The notes beneath the pieces are model-generated. The model worked only from the letters and a program-made list of their open reading frames with translations. It made no database searches and had not been told where the DNA came from. DNA of 64,000 nucleotides from the NCBI GenBank assembly GCA_024803745.1, contig JANJXV010000030.1:5909001-5973000 (forward strand). Reading direction: 5' to 3'. Below are positions 1-12,847 of this stretch, one piece after another. Position 1 is the stretch's first letter, and each line of letters begins with the position of its first letter. Origin of the DNA: Megascapheus bottae (Eukaryota; Chordata; Mammalia; Rodentia; Geomyidae). A program made the position numbers and the translations under genes.

Positions 1-3
1 TAC

Positions 4-169
4 CTGAAAGTTCTCTTGCATTCTCTTCTCATTGAAGCTCTTAGCAAGAACAGATAACCCTCGCTGCACTTGGTAGCGCAGAGCCACCTGGGCGGGGGTT
101 CGCCCGTGCTTTTCAGCAATGCCATTGAGAACTGTGTCCTCTAAGAGAACAGGGTTGTCCTTGTTTACC
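4..169 (-). CDS. Akr1c: AKR1C copy 1 exon 7
   Basis: 166 bp; supplies the last base of Trp227 and runs through [14 protein letters not shown] to ENFQ. It carries the NADP-binding segment with Lys270/Ser271 (AKSF) and the downstream Arg276 region. The donor GTA occupies bases 3-1 of the window. Confidence 0.9.
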
Positions 170-3100
170 CTGGGAAGAAAGGCAGAGAGGTCCAAGAACG
201 AATATATTTTTCTCAGGGTTACACATCCAGGCTGGTGACAAAGAAAGAGGGGGGAAACTCGGGTACTTTTTAATTTCAGAGGAATATAGTAAGTGAATAT
301 ATCAGAAAGACAACCATTTGTCCCAAGTTAGACTCAATGGCCTTGCAATTTGGAAGATGGCTTACTGCAATTTTGAAGAAGGCTTACTGCAATTTCGTTT
401 TTCAATGCTGTTTTTAGTGAGTCTTTTCAGTGTGAACTAGTCCATCATCCACAATTTCCCCTACACCGCTGAACAGTGACTTCAGAAGGTACAATATCTA
501 AGGTTAAACATCTTCATCGCAATCCTTACCATTCCTTGTCTGTCTTGGAACCCAAGGCAGCATATGCGACCATGACAATGTCTCTGGACTTGCAGAACTC
601 CAGCAGCTTACTCTGGTTGAGGTAAGGGTGACATTCCACCTGAAGAGAGCCAAAGACTAGTGTCAGTCACCATGCCAGCTCACAGGACCACTGGTGGTAA
701 ATTTATAGGCTGTCAAGTGGCTGTCAGTCAGTTGTTAGCTCTAACTTTTGGGTAAAACCAAATGCTAGTCGAGCGTGCCTTAACTGAGGCGTAGATGTTT
801 TACCTACATGCTTTGCAGCACTCGTGTCTCTGTATTTGAAATACATCTAGGTCGTGTGATGTTCAAGGAGGGAACTGAGGAGCAGGGGATAAAGAGGCTG
901 GTGGGACGCGCTGATACGGCTCACCTGGTTACAGACAGGTTTGTGCCGGAGTCCTGGCATGTTCAGGATCCTCTCCAGCTGCCTGCGGTTAAAGTTGGAC
1001 ACCCCGATGGACTTGACCAACCCTGCATCCTTACACTTCTCCATGGCCTGCAAGGAGAAGTAAGCTGAGAGTCTAAAGAAGAGTAATCTGTGTGAACGTG
1101 TTAGGATAGAAGTGGGGGAGAGAGATGCAGATATCTATCCATTAACAGGAATTCACCAAGTCAGAGGAAAAAAAAAACTAGGAAAGAATCTTAAAATCAA
1201 TAAGATACAAAAGAATCCAGGGAAGTGGCGCTGTGGCTCAAGGGGTAGGGTGGTAGTCTTGAGCTGAAGAGCTCAATGCCCAGGCCTAGAGCTCAAGCCC
1301 CACAACCGACAAGAAAAAAAAATTAATTAAAAGAATCCAAGAAAGATGAAAGGCTAGTACCCTCTTTACTGAATGCCATGGCACAATGTGCACCAGATAA
1401 AAAAGAAGTGAAACCAAGTGCTACACATACAATACACATCCAAGTAACACAGTAAGCAACCATACCACGAGCCAGAGGAGCAGCTTTATTTCCTGCAAGT
1501 AGCCACCTCAAGTACTCTACCCCGGCACGCAGGCCTCCTTGAGATTCTTTGAACGTAGTGAAGTCTCAGTCTTGGCATCTGTTTGCTCATCTCCCTCCTT
1601 TCTAGGTACGTAACTCTCTCATCTATGGAACTTCTTTGTGATTTCTCTGCAGTGCACTCACCTCCCATGTGCTGCAGAGATTCACAGCATCAAAAATGAG
1701 TTTCCCCTGAGAATCCTTTGGGAAAACCTCCTCTCCAGGCTGAAACAGAGAAAGGAAAGGAAGCCTGGCGTACAGGTCTCTCCAAGCTCTTCTGGACACA
1801 TACACCCAGAGGCCATGGAATGATGTGTTCTTAGTTTTGAGAGGATTGATAAAGTTCATCCAGAGGCCAAGAAGGGAATTCTAGAGATGTTTTGATGAAT
1901 ACAAACAAATGACTAGAACGTTTGGGGGAAGTGGTAAGAACTCTTTATCAAGTAGTTCTACAGTTTACTTGCTTGCGTGTCAAAAGAAAAATGGATAGTG
2001 TGGTGTCAAGCCTCGCCAAAGATAACCACAAGCCTGTCTGACCTAGATTAAACCCAAGGTAGCAGCCTACACAGCAGGCCCCTTCATCACGGAACACTGA
2101 GGAAGTATCCGGGCCTTTCCCTGTCAGTCAATTGTCACCATCTCAAACGCTGAGCTCACTAGATTTTCCGCAGCATTCCCCAGATGTCCGTGGACCTAGG
2201 CAGAAGAGATTCAGAAGCATGGGGAATGTAAATACAGGCAGTGCGCCCACAGGGGTCAAGACATATGCACGGAGACCAAGGAATTCCTATGGCTCCAGGA
2301 CAGGAATAGTGAAATAAGGGACGTGCAGTTTCAGAAAGAGGAAGATGATAATATATGCTTCTTATCCATACTGTGTGTGTTCATTTCGATGCTGATTTTC
2401 AAAGGACCCCCAACACCAAATACATGAGAAGGAATTTTCTGCTCACCTTCAGAGGAACTGGGAAGTGAATAAGGTACAGATCCACATAGCTCAACTGAAG
2501 GCTCTTCAGGGACCTTTCCAGGCCTACTTGCACCAATTCTGGACGACAAAAGGTACTCCACAGCTGTGGTGATGGAGAGAGAAAGTGAGTATGGGATTCA
2601 GGGACGAAGCTGCTGTCGTACTCATGTCCTACTTTGTTAAATGACAGCTCCTTTGCACAACCACTTACAGGTAAAAACAATTCTAAGAAGAAGCATCTTT
2701 GGGAACAATTACTAATGTAGCAAGCAAGGAGTATTCACAAGGACAAAAATAAGCACCAGGTCCTTTGGTGCTTTGCCAGAGGGAATAACAAATACATCAA
2801 ACCAACGAGAAAAGAAGTAAGAAACAAAGCAATCTATTCCACCGACAGTAAGTTTTTTCCCTGCAGCAAATAGAGCATGTGCAACTGCACACGGCACCTT
2901 GGAGGTGTAAAACACGTCATCCCTCTTCACAGAGCCATCAGCAATCTTCTTCCGGATGGCAGATCCAATCGCCTCTTCATTTTGGTACAAAAATGCAGAG
3001 TCAATATGGCGGTAGCCTATGTCAATGGCTCTCTGAATGGCCTCTTTTATCGTACTCTTGGAGACCTAGAAACACAAAAACAGGTAAAAGATGCCCCACA

Positions 3101-4599
3101 CTCAGCAACAGCTGACTGCGTCCATAAGCAGAGCAATGCAACAGAATCTCTAATGGTTCTCCTTTTTTATGATTTGCTAGGATGAGAAACACGATTTCTT
3201 GTGAGGAAAGATAGCTGTGATGTAGCCACTAAAACACAAGAAATGAAAGATCATAAGATCATAAGCCTTCTATTCGGAACATAATCTGCAATTATACAGT
3301 TAAACTGCATGGTCTTTCCCATGTGTTTAAAAAATAGATAACTACCTAGATGTTGGGTCCCTCTAATGTTAAAAACTGAAGTTTACAGTGTTTGCTGATT
3401 GCTATGGTGTAAATATTTCTTACCACGGCCAATTTTAAGCTTCCCAAATGGTAAACAATGCATTGAGTCTCAACCAAGAACAATGCTGGGTTTAACTCTA
3501 TCTCTGAAATTTACCCTATCTGTATGATATATAGGATTTCATGATCTATAGGTTTACATTCTTCAAGCACTTTATAAGAGATTATTAAACTGGTGGCAGC
3601 CTAAATGTATTGCCTATTAGCTCAAAAGAGCTTAACTTTAGCCCAAATAAGTTGACCATTTAGCAATCTAAGCTTGGAAAAATACTTCAGGAACATTTCA
3701 GGGAGAATAAAAATGTGAAAGAAAGTAAGCTTTTTTTCCCACTCCTACATATCTCATTGCCAATTCCTTTTGCTGTGGCTGCTATCAAGCGAGTAAGGCT
3801 TTCTGTGACACCTTCAAAGCTTGGATATCTTTCATAGCTGCCTGGTGTTCTACTGGGCCACAAAGATGGACTCTTGAAGTCATCCTTATGTTTTTCTTCA
3901 TCTATCATCATTCGCTATACTTCACTACATAATTAAATGTCTCTTTGATATGGTTTTTCACTTCCAATTCCTTATGAGTTAACTGGACCTTATGAACAAC
4001 TCTACCTGACTGTCCTTGATTCAAGACACTCCTGAATAAAACACACCAATCACCCATCTTGTCAAATCATCAGCCCCATGACTTCCACAGCCATCATCAT
4101 GAAAGCACCAGTAGATGTCCTTGCAATAGAGGACCTAGAAATCTCTAAGAACTTCAGTCTTCCAAACAGAAGGAAAACTTCCAAGTACCTGGCTTTCCTC
4201 ATGGCCTCAGCCATCTAGCCACCCAAACTCAAATTCCTACCCCAGACCTTCAGAACACTCTTGAATCATTTTCTCCAGGTCTCTTGGCCACAGTGGTTTT
4301 GCTTCATTTCTGAATACAGGTGCATGAGGAGACAATGAACCTTAAAAATTACTAAGAAACTCTTTCTCAAGTAAGCTTTGGTTGTTTCATCTGCTGTCCA
4401 ATTTTAGCTATTTTACAACCTATGAGAATAAGTGAAAGCTACTTATCACGATTCCCATATGTCAGAAATTCATGGTAGGCTTACTTGAGCATCACTAACT
4501 TAGTAGACGTATTGTTACCTTATTAGGAGTATAGGTGCCCAGTCCTAGCACAGGCATTAAATATCCATCACTCAACTTTACAGAAAGGAGTTTGTTCAT
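4..4599 (-). CDS. Akr1c: AKR1C family aldo-keto reductase, copy 1 (exons 1-7, 3' end off window)
   Basis: Family role: cytosolic NADPH-dependent reductase of ketosteroids, prostaglandins and related carbonyls, (beta/alpha)8 barrel. Exons on the minus strand, 5' to 3': 4599-4519, 3065-2898, 2563-2447, 1739-1662, 1047-925, 639-530, 169-4. All are open, join in phase and have AG/GT borders. The catalytic tetrad is present: Asp50 and Tyr55 in exon 2 (IDSAFLY), Lys84 at the end of exon 2 (FYTSK), His117 in exon 3 (LIHFP). Tyr216 and Trp227 are also kept. Position 54 is Leu, as in human AKR1C1. Exon 1 has 27 codons instead of 28. The exon 2 donor (GTGCCG) is weak. Exons 8 and 9 should lie left of base 1, so intactness of the whole gene is unproven. 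Which AKR1C ortholog this is cannot be decided by eye. Confidence 0.9.
530..639 (-). CDS. Akr1c: AKR1C copy 1 exon 6
   Basis: 110 bp; [15 protein letters not shown] through VAYAALGS, with Gln190 at the preceding border and Tyr216 (VAY) kept. Ends with TG of the split Trp227 codon. Donor GTAAG. Confidence 0.9.
925..1047 (-). CDS. Akr1c: AKR1C copy 1 exon 5
   Basis: 123 bp, the most conserved exon: [20 protein letters not shown], with the family signature GVSNFN (Ser166, Asn167 touch the nicotinamide). Acceptor GCAG, donor GTGAG. Confidence 0.92.
1209..1339 (+). repeat. Right-monomer (Geo-type) SINE fragment with 11-bp TSD
   Basis: The element at 1220-1328 holds only the right half of the SINEs found elsewhere here (gtggctcaaggggtaggg ... 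caagccccacaacc) plus an A-rich tail. It is flanked by the direct repeat aaaagaatcca at 1209-1219 and 1329-1339, so it moved as a truncated unit. It lies in intron 4 of copy 1. Confidence 0.75.
1662..1739 (-). CDS. Akr1c: AKR1C copy 1 exon 4
   Basis: 78 bp, begins PGEEVFPKD and ends CSTWE, covering part of loop A, which contributes to the substrate pocket. Acceptor TCAG, donor GTGAG. Confidence 0.9.
2447..2563 (-). CDS. Akr1c: AKR1C copy 1 exon 3
   Basis: 117 bp, phase 0, begins [11 protein letters not shown] and carries catalytic His117 in DLYLIHFP. Acceptor ACAG, donor GTGAG. Confidence 0.9.
2898..3065 (-). CDS. Akr1c: AKR1C copy 1 exon 2
   Basis: 168 bp, the family length, phase 0. Contains Asp50 and Tyr55 (IDSAFLY) and Lys84 (FYTSK). 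Acceptor CTAG; donor GTGCCG fits the consensus poorly beyond GT. Confidence 0.9.
4519..4599 (-). CDS. Akr1c: AKR1C copy 1 exon 1 (coding part)
   Basis: Starts [12 protein letters not shown] and ends at donor GTAAC. It holds the family LSDG..MPVLG.GTY segment. It is one codon shorter than copies 2 and 3, apparently lacking the Ser of the usual MNSK start. A pyrimidine-rich AG about 50 bp upstream could be the acceptor of a 5' UTR intron. Confidence 0.85.
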
Positions 4600-4842
4600 C
4601 TTTTACTCTTCCAGACAAACACAGATCGATTTCTTCTTGATTTGTAGAAACCTGTAAGAGAAGAGTTTGCTTTGGAAGAGCCTTAAGAAGATATAATTCA
4701 ACTATTATGAACGTACTCCCTTTAAATCCACAGTTTAACTGAGCATGCAGGCCCATGACTATAAGCTCAGCTGCTCCAGAATAAGGGACAGGTAGGTTGT
4801 GGCTAGTGATAGCCTAGGCAAAGTCATCTAGACCATTTCTTG

Positions 4843-5064
<222 letters not shown>

Positions 5065-5065
5065 T

Positions 5066-5250
5066 GTCTTGGAGCATGGCCTAGAGGTAGAATGTTTGCC
5101 TAACATGCACAAAATTCTGGGTTCAATTCCTCCATACCACATACACAGAAAAAGTCAGAAGTGGTGCTGTGGCTCAAGTGGTAGAGTGCTAGCTTTGAAA
5201 AGGCTCAAGGACAGTGCCCAGGCCCTGAGTTCAAGCCCCAGACTAGCAAA
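5066..5250 (+). repeat. IDL-Geo-type dimeric SINE
   Basis: Left half resembles a tRNA-derived ID element with A and B boxes (gcctagaggtagaatg; gggttcaattcctcc). Right half is gtggctcaagtggtagag ... caagccccagac. Older and more diverged than the others. Confidence 0.85.
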
Positions 5251-5694
5251 ATACCTTAAAGGCCTCATGTTGCAACATTCAGCATCAAAAAATGGGTGTT
5301 TGTTTAGCATAATCATAGCAACTTCAATGCCTTGTCCTACTAATTGCCCCAGATAGAACTTGAAGTGCAATATTTCATAGAAAAAGTCAAAGTAGGCCTT
5401 ATCATCTTCTTCGTATAAAAGTATTTGCAAAAGATTACACAAAAATACCAATGGCATGGAATACAGACTTTTGAATTACCATTTATTTATTTGAGCACAT
5501 AAGGTATTATTTAAGAGGTAATACAACTTAGAGGGGGAAAATGGACTGTTAATTAGACATAACTATAACAAATCATGTTTGTTCACCTCAAGAAAAATAA
5601 GATTGAAAATCCCCTTGTATTCTGTATACAAAAAGGAAGCTCAGTATATAAGTGATATAAAATATAATAAAGAAGAAATAAATACATTTAAAAA

Positions 5695-5908
5695 GGACCT
5701 TAAGGGCCGGGAGTTTGGCCTAGTGGTTAAAGTGCTTGCCTACCATACACGAAGACCCAGGTTCGATTCCTTGGTACCACATACAAAGAAAAAAAGCCAG
5801 AAGTGGTACTAAGGCTCAAGTGGTAGAGCTCTAGCCTTGAGAAAGGCCATGGACAATGCTCAGGCCCTGAGGTCAAGCCCAGGGCTGACAAAAAAAAAGG
5901 ACCTTAAG
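5695..5908 (+). repeat. IDL-Geo SINE with 10-bp TSD
   Basis: Complete dimer at 5705-5898 ending in an A tail, flanked by ggaccttaag at 5695-5704 and 5899-5908. Confidence 0.9.
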
Positions 5909-7304
5909 ACATAGTCTAAAGCACAGCCTTGGGTATGAAACAGCCCTGACAAGCAGACCAAAAGAATCAATTTCTATGAAAAAAGGCCTAGAAATATTTC
6001 AATGCATTAAAAGTAATGCTATTATATAAACATAATTAACAAACAAATCAATAGATTTGGAAAACATTTATAAACAAGATGAAGGTGATTAATATTTATA
6101 TCCTAAAACATATTAAATATTGATCTATAAATAACAAATTTCCAATAAAACATCTAGGATGCAGAAAAGTTTCCCAGAGAATGGAGATGCATGGCCAGAA
6201 GCATAGTAAAGGCTGACTACTTTAATAAACAGCCCAGGGAACGCAAATTAAACTAACAGAGATTTCTTTTTAGGGCTAAATAAATAACAAAAATTAAAGA
6301 CTCATTTGATCTCTTGTGGGCTGGAATGTGGATAAGAAATTCATATGTGCATGATGGAAATGTGAAAATCAACTGAAAAGTCAATATATCAATAGCTACT
6401 AAGACTCAGTTTTATATGCCATGTGATCATGAATCCTGCTTTCACACAAATGAAACCTTCTGTATAATTATACATATGTGCATATGCACACACAAATATA
6501 TCACATTTGTTCAGTGCCAACAGCTGACTTACGGGAAAATCACTGAGTAACTATAATGCTTTGAATCCATAAACTATTTACTATATAGAAAAATTGAAAA
6601 GCCCTCTATGTGCTGGAGACAAAGCAGTGAATCAGAAAATAATTTTAATAAACCTGGCCAAATACTTTCCATATTTTGACTTATAAATCTGAGCATGTAT
6701 TTAATCACACTCCGTGGCCATAGATGAACATGGAAAGTGCCTGAAGGAGATGCTGATGAGTTACTGAATAGAGAAAGAAAGGGCATGATGGCCAGGCAAA
6801 ATGAAAACAAATCAAAAGCAGATGTGCATAAAATTGTGCTTGTATATTTAGGAAACTTTACATTTGTTATATTTATGGAAATTAATTTTTAGTGACATTG
6901 AATTAGAGAGATAGCCAACCACAAAGCCCTCAGTATAGCCACTTAAAGGACAATTTACAATTTATAGCCAAATAAGTAGGAATGTACATACATGAGTAGA
7001 GGAAGAATTCTTGACTTTATAGAGTTGTTTTCTGTATATAAGGATTCAGGTGCTTACCTAGCAGTGAGTACCTAGTGCATGTCAAACCGTGAAAAGGAAA
7101 ATTCTGGACTTCACAGGAAGAGGAGAAACAGCCTGCTACCCAATGAACACTGGAAAGATTGCTAACATTTATCTGCTTATTGATCTCCCAATGCCAAGCT
7201 TACCAAACAAGTTAGTATTGATTGTCAACTGTTCTTCTGTTTCCAAGCCCCTTTCCCATGCTACATTTAAAGTTACAGGTTAAATTATGTTTTCATTTGG
7301 TGGG

Positions 7305-7592
7305 GGGGGGGCAGCATATTAGGGCTCAAACTCAGGACCTCTTGCTCTTAAGCAACATTTTTATTCATGGCTGACTGTGCTACCACTTGTTTAATTTTTT
7401 ATTTGTCGCTTGTGGGGCTTGAACTCTAGACCTGGGCACTGTCCCTGAGCTCTTCAGCTTAAGGCTAGTGCTCTTACTTTAAGCGACAGTGGCACTTCTG
7501 GATTTCTGATGGTTAATTGGAGATAAGGGTCTCATGGACTTCCCTGCCTGGGCTGGCTTTGAACCATAGACATGAACCCCCATCACCGGCCT
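7305..7592 (-). repeat. B1-headed SINE with Geo-like half (minus)
   Basis: Reading on the minus strand, a degenerate B1/Alu-like head is followed by the same right monomer as in the IDL-Geo dimers. Visible marks on the plus strand are ttgaactctagacctgggca and the ggttaattggagataagg segment. Confidence 0.65.
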
Positions 7593-7808
7593 TACTTGTT
7601 CACTTTAGTTGTGGATTAGAGTTAGACTTTTCTGCCCTGTATGACTTCATATTTTGATCCTCAAATACCAGTCTCTTGAATAATCCCGGAATCTTTAAGA
7701 TGTGGAGTACTTCTACAAAGGTTGGGAAATGCATAAGTTAGAATAAAGGTAGTTTTAGTAATAGCTCCTGGGAGATACAGTGTATGCCAAGAAACCAGGC
7801 ATCTGAAA

Positions 7809-7905
7809 TGAGAGAGAAAGAGATGGACAGACACAGACAGAGACAGATGAAGAGAGAGAAAAAAAGAGAGAGGGAAGGAGGGAGGGAGGGAGGGAGAGTG
7901 AGGGG

Positions 7906-7937
<32 letters not shown>

Positions 7938-8016
7938 CAGAGAGACAGAGACAGAGAGAGAAATAGAGACAGAGAGAGACAGAGAGAGAAACAGAGACAG
8001 AGAGAGAGACAGAGAG
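7809..8016 (+). repeat. Imperfect GA/GACA purine tract
   Basis: GAGA, GACAGA and GGAG units over about 200 bp, interrupted, so older than the 4.9 kb tract. Confidence 0.9.
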
Positions 8017-8498
8017 GCTCAAAGGCCAGCTATTTATTGAAGTCCAGGATACAATCCAAACAGGTTTTAACTAAGTTGAAATCAGTAAGGCAAAGTTCAA
8101 CAAGATTACAGAGTAAGTGAGAGTTGACAGGATCGCTAGGGTCCCTTCACAGTGGAGCTGGTCAGGCAGCCTGCCTCCAGTGATGCCTTCAGTGATCAGC
8201 TGACCATCACAAGCATCTTGAAATGGGTATACATCTACCTGGCATCTGTTTCTAGATAACCGAGTCCTGCTTCTGGCATCAGGAAGGAAAACATCTTATT
8301 TAAATAGGCATCAAGACAACATAAGACTATAGAAATCACTGCATATAAATGTAACAAATATAAAGTAAGCATCATTTTCAATATTAGAGAAAAGTATACA
8401 ACTCTGAGGACTTTCATGCCAAAAACATTTCCTCAAATTTGAAAACCTAGCCATGTAACATTCTTTCAGGAACTGGCCTGAATCTGAAATGGAAATTC

Positions 8499-9706
8499 AG
8501 AATTTACCTAGACAAGCAAATTTACTAGAAAGCCTACAGAGTGGGAGAAGATCGTCACTAACCATACAACGGACAAAGGCCTCATATCTAACATATAGCA
8601 ACAGCTCAAAAAATTGAATCACTCCAAAACTAATCTCCAAAGTAACAACCATCCCATTAAAAGATAGGTCAAAGACTTAAACAGAGTCTTCTCTGAAGAA
8701 GAAACAAAAATGGCCTATAGACACATGAAGAAATGCTCAACATCTCTGGTCATAAAAGAAATGCAAATCAAAACAACTCTAAGATTCCACCTCACTCCAG
8801 TTAGAATGGCCAGGATCAGGAAAACGAATAACAACAGATGCTGGAGGGGATGTGGCCAGGAGGGATCACTACTACACTGTTGGTGGGAGTGCAAACTCGT
8901 TCAACCACTATGGAAAACAGTCTGGCAGTGCCTCAAAAGGCTAAACATAGAGCTCCCCTATGACCCAGCAATTCCACTACTAGGCATTTACCCAATTGTC
9001 CAGAAACAAGGGCATACTAAATCCACCAGCACAACAATGTTCATTGCAGCATTATTCACCATAGCAAAGATATGGAACCAACCCAGATGTCCCTCAGTTG
9101 ATGAGTGGATCAGCAAGATGAATGGAAGTTTATGCTGCTGTCAGAAAGAATGACATCGCCCCATTTGTAAGGAAATGGAAAGACTTAGAAAAAATCATAT
9201 TAAGTGAAGTAAGCCAGACTCAAAGGAGCATAGGCTCAAGGTTTCCCTAATTTGTCATAATCAGTAGAAACCTTGGGCTCTCCTAGCAGAGATTTACAAT
9301 AGAGCAAAACCTTGAAACATAGGCCATATAGTACGACACTAAATGAACGGACCTCCAAGATATAGAAAGAAAGCCATATAACGAGTGATTGTAGTCCTTA
9401 ATGTACTATGTTATCTCTCATCTCTTTTGCTCTCCCTTGGTTATCTCATATTGTTACAGTATTTCACCTTGTTATCTGATATATTGGATATATGTGTATT
9501 TGGTTATTTGAAATCAGATAGGGAAGGGGCGAAAGAAGATGAGGGGTGGGGACAGGGGGAGGGAAATGCAGACCAAGATATGAAAAAGGGTATCAATGTA
9601 TGTGAAGTAATGCCCCCTCTATCTGATGAATATAATGTAGCCATTCTATTAATTACAATAAAAATGCATGGAAAAAAAGAATTTATCTAGACAATGAATT
9701 TTCTAG
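8499..9706 (+). mobile_element. LINE-1 3' end (ORF2 C-terminus and 3' UTR) with TSD
   Basis: 5'-truncated L1 at about 8530-9677. Coding fragments match the extreme C-terminus of L1 ORF2: the CCHC-type segment ([14 protein letters not shown]), [11 protein letters not shown] and [19 protein letters not shown]-rich 3' UTR and an A-rich tail follow. Flanks share a diverged direct repeat (agaattta.ctagacaa) at about 8499 and 9678. A small internal deletion removes part of the terminal coding region. Confidence 0.88.
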
Positions 9707-10756
9707 ATATCATGGACAATTCTATTATAGACACAAGAAAGCAGTCATTTTTTAGAATTAAGATGTGGACATCTTCAAATTAATAAGTACATGAAGAATG
9801 GTGAGACAGTTTATTTTTGTTGGTTAATTTTCATCCTTAACCTTTAAGAAGGGAAATTTTACTGAAGAACATTCCCACTCACTTTCTTACTTCCCAATTT
9901 TAGTACATAAATATGATGCTGGGTTGTAATACATTGGAATGGAGGTTGTTGCCTTCCTCACGGTAGTGAGACAGAGACAAGTGCACAACTGAACTATATT
10001 GTATTACTTTTTCGAACAGTTACCAAGTAAGACTGAAGTGGATGGAGCAATAGTACCAACAGTCACAGTACATGAAAACAGTTCTCCTGGGTTTGTTCAG
10101 GTTTTGTAAGACAAAACCACAGTAAATATTTATTTGTCCTCATAGTAGACCTATGGCCTACCTTGTCCAATAAACTTGATTGCAGTGTTAGAAAAGGCAA
10201 CATATCTGTTCCTGGTAAACATTTCCAGTGCAGAGGCCTGACCTGAGTCTGGAAAGGGAGCCAGCCTGAAGCATGCAGGTTTAAGACTGCACCCTGTCTG
10301 TATTTCTCATACCTATGCCGATCCGGAGTTGATATTCTTGACAATTACAGAGCTTTCTCATCGATGTGCTTACAGCTCCCTGAGGAAACAAGGACTTCCT
10401 GGCCTGGTATTTCTGCTAGTCAACCTTACCTCGTTGCTCCTCCTTTATTGTACCTCAAAAGAATCATTTGCTGCCAGTGCTATAATCCCTTGCCTTGGGT
10501 ATCATGGTAAAAGCAGACATAAATTAAGAGAGGTTAAAGGTTTCTGTTTTGTTTTATGGGGGGGAAGTTAGGAATGATAACATTCTTCACTCTTCTTTTC
10601 TCGTAGTGAGTGTTCAACCATGAATATACTGTATTCATATACATAGGAAATAGTTGAACTTATTCATATTAGGGAGGGTAAAAAAGGAACAAACCAATTT
10701 ATTGAACACTAATTCTTTCCCTCCCTTCCACCCCTCCCACCACGGCCTCCATTTTC

Positions 10757-10757
<1 letters not shown>

Positions 10758-10806
<49 letters not shown>
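10758..10806 (+). repeat. (GT)n microsatellite
   Basis: About 24 uninterrupted GT units. Confidence 0.95.
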
Positions 10807-10808
<2 letters not shown>

Positions 10809-11923
10809 CTGACTTGGGGAGAGGAAGGGGAATCACAGAAAATGTGGGACAAAGGGTAAACGAACCCATGCAACAGTGACACTCACTATACGCTGGGGTG
10901 GAGATGAACTTTACAACTGGTGAGGGGAGCAAAATGAGGGAGGGGTGACATTGCTAGGAAAGAGATGGCACTTACTTACCTACCTGCAACCCCTCTTGAG
11001 GAGTCACTCCAGCTCCCTCTCACCAGAGATTTGGGGTCCTAACATGCTCTTCTCCCCAAATGTCCAACAACAAGCAGAGTCACTGGAGCTGAAAAATTCT
11101 CATAACGTCAACACACAAGGACAGAGAACAGTGAGAAACCCTCCCCCATGCCTCCATCCTCCACATCCTCAGCATTTGAGCTGGCAGCACCCCAACACTG
11201 GACTGGATGGCACAGCGCAGAGATGGAGGTTCAGATCCCAGAGGCTTTTCCACATCCCCCATCAACCGTGCCCCACAGTTCACCAGACAGGAATGGCCTG
11301 GCGTCCAAGCTGGAGTTCTGATTTTAGGGTTAAAGGTGTGTTGAGTTTGTCTTATTTGGGGCTTAAAGCCAAGGTTTGCTAGCCCACCTCTTCCAGTCTC
11401 CTTTCTTATTCCACCAGTGCCAGGGTTTCATTAAGAATTGGAGTCTATGTTCATTAGTGGTATTGAACTCTAATTTTCTCTTCTCCAATAGTCTAGGATA
11501 CAATAGAACTAACTGCAGAGAGACCAGTTTAGGAAATTAGATGGTAGTTCCTTAAGGAGAAAAATCTCCTGACATGTAAGTACAACTCAGTCGTGTCACA
11601 GTTGCAGTGATGTTGCTATTTTCAAATGGAGATGTGCTTAGTCATCTGGGAGTTCCGTATTCTGCTCAAAGACTTTGAGTCTTTGTCCTCTAGTCTACTT
11701 AGGGTGACAAAGGTTATCTGCGGAGTCAGTTGCAGATGATTTTATACCCACTGACAGACTGCAGTAATGTGTACTAACTTCCCGACATCATCCCGGCTTT
11801 GGTACTGTGAAGAACTATTGTTGAAATGGGAGAGAAATAAGAAGGAGGAACATTCAGTGAGACCAGCTGTTGGCTTTCTAATGAAGACACCTAATTTGAC
11901 CTTTCAAAAAAGAAAAAAATACA

Positions 11924-12590
11924 TCATTGTGCTAGTGGATTTAGTATGCCCTTGTTTCTGGTCGGTTGGGTAAATGCCAAGTAGTCCAACCCAGATGTCC
12001 CTCAGTTGATAGTGAATCAACAAGGTGTGGTATTTATACACAATGGAATTCTATGCTGCTGTCAGAAAGAATGACATTGTTAGGAAATGGAAAGACTTAG
12101 AAAAGATCATATTAAGTGAAGTAAGCCAGACTCAAAGGAACATAGGCTCAATGGTTTCCCTCATTTGTCATAATCAGTAGAAACCTTGGGCTCTCCTAGC
12201 AGAGATTTGCAATAGAGCAAAACCTAGATACATAAGGCCATACAGTGTGACGCTAAATGAAAGGACCTCTAGGATATAGAAACAAAAGCCATATAATGAG
12301 TGATTGTTGTCCTTAATGCACTATGTTATCTCTCATCTCTTCTGCTTATCTCATATTGTTACAGTATCTTACTTTGTTATCTGATATATTGGATATATGT
12401 GTATTTGGTTATTTGAAATTGGATAGGGAAGGGGGGAAAACAAGATGAGGGGTGGGGATTCGGGGGAGGGAAATGGGGACCAAGACATGAGAAAGGGTGT
12501 TAATGTATGTGAAGTAATGCACCTTCTATCTGGTGAATATAATGTAACCCTTCTATTAATTACAATAAAAATATATGAAATAAAAGAAAA
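11924..12590 (+). mobile_element. LINE-1 3' end with short 5' inversion
   Basis: Bases about 11983-12590 are an L1 3' end on the plus strand (terminal ORF2 plus 3' UTR, tail at attacaataaaaat). Bases about 11924-11982 match the adjoining L1 segment but on the opposite strand (ttgggtaaatgcc). This is the pattern expected of twin priming. No clear target duplication because the flanks are A-rich. Confidence 0.75.
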
Positions 12591-12649
12591 AAGTGATTCC
12601 TATTTCCTATTTTGGTTTTGGTTTGGGGTTTGTTTGTTTTTTTTTTGTT

Positions 12650-12847
12650 TGTTGGGCTTTTTTGGCAGTCCTGGAACTTGAACTCAGGGCCTGGGCACTG
12701 CCCTTGGCTTTCTCAAAGCTATTGCCCTGCCACTGGAGCCAGAGCACCACTTCTAGTCTTTTCTGTATATGAGGTAATCAAGGAATCAAACCCAGGGTTT
12801 CATGCATGCTAGGCATGTATTCTACTGCTAGGCCACACTCCCAGCCC
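12650..12847 (-). repeat. IDL-Geo SINE (minus)
   Basis: Begins with a T run and ggcagtcctgg, ends cacactcccagccc on the plus strand, the exact complement of the dimer ends. Confidence 0.88.

Noticed and set aside
2132..2317. Small plus-strand open frames in AKR1C introns and exons
   Set aside because: Shadows of minus-strand exons or chance frames in introns; no homology or start context.
5705..5780. tRNA-like A and B boxes
   Set aside because: They are the promoter of tRNA-derived SINEs repeated throughout; not functional tRNA genes.
10945..11382. 145-codon plus-strand frame
   Set aside because: No recognisable domain, no splice context, low-complexity Pro/His/Ser content; most likely chance.
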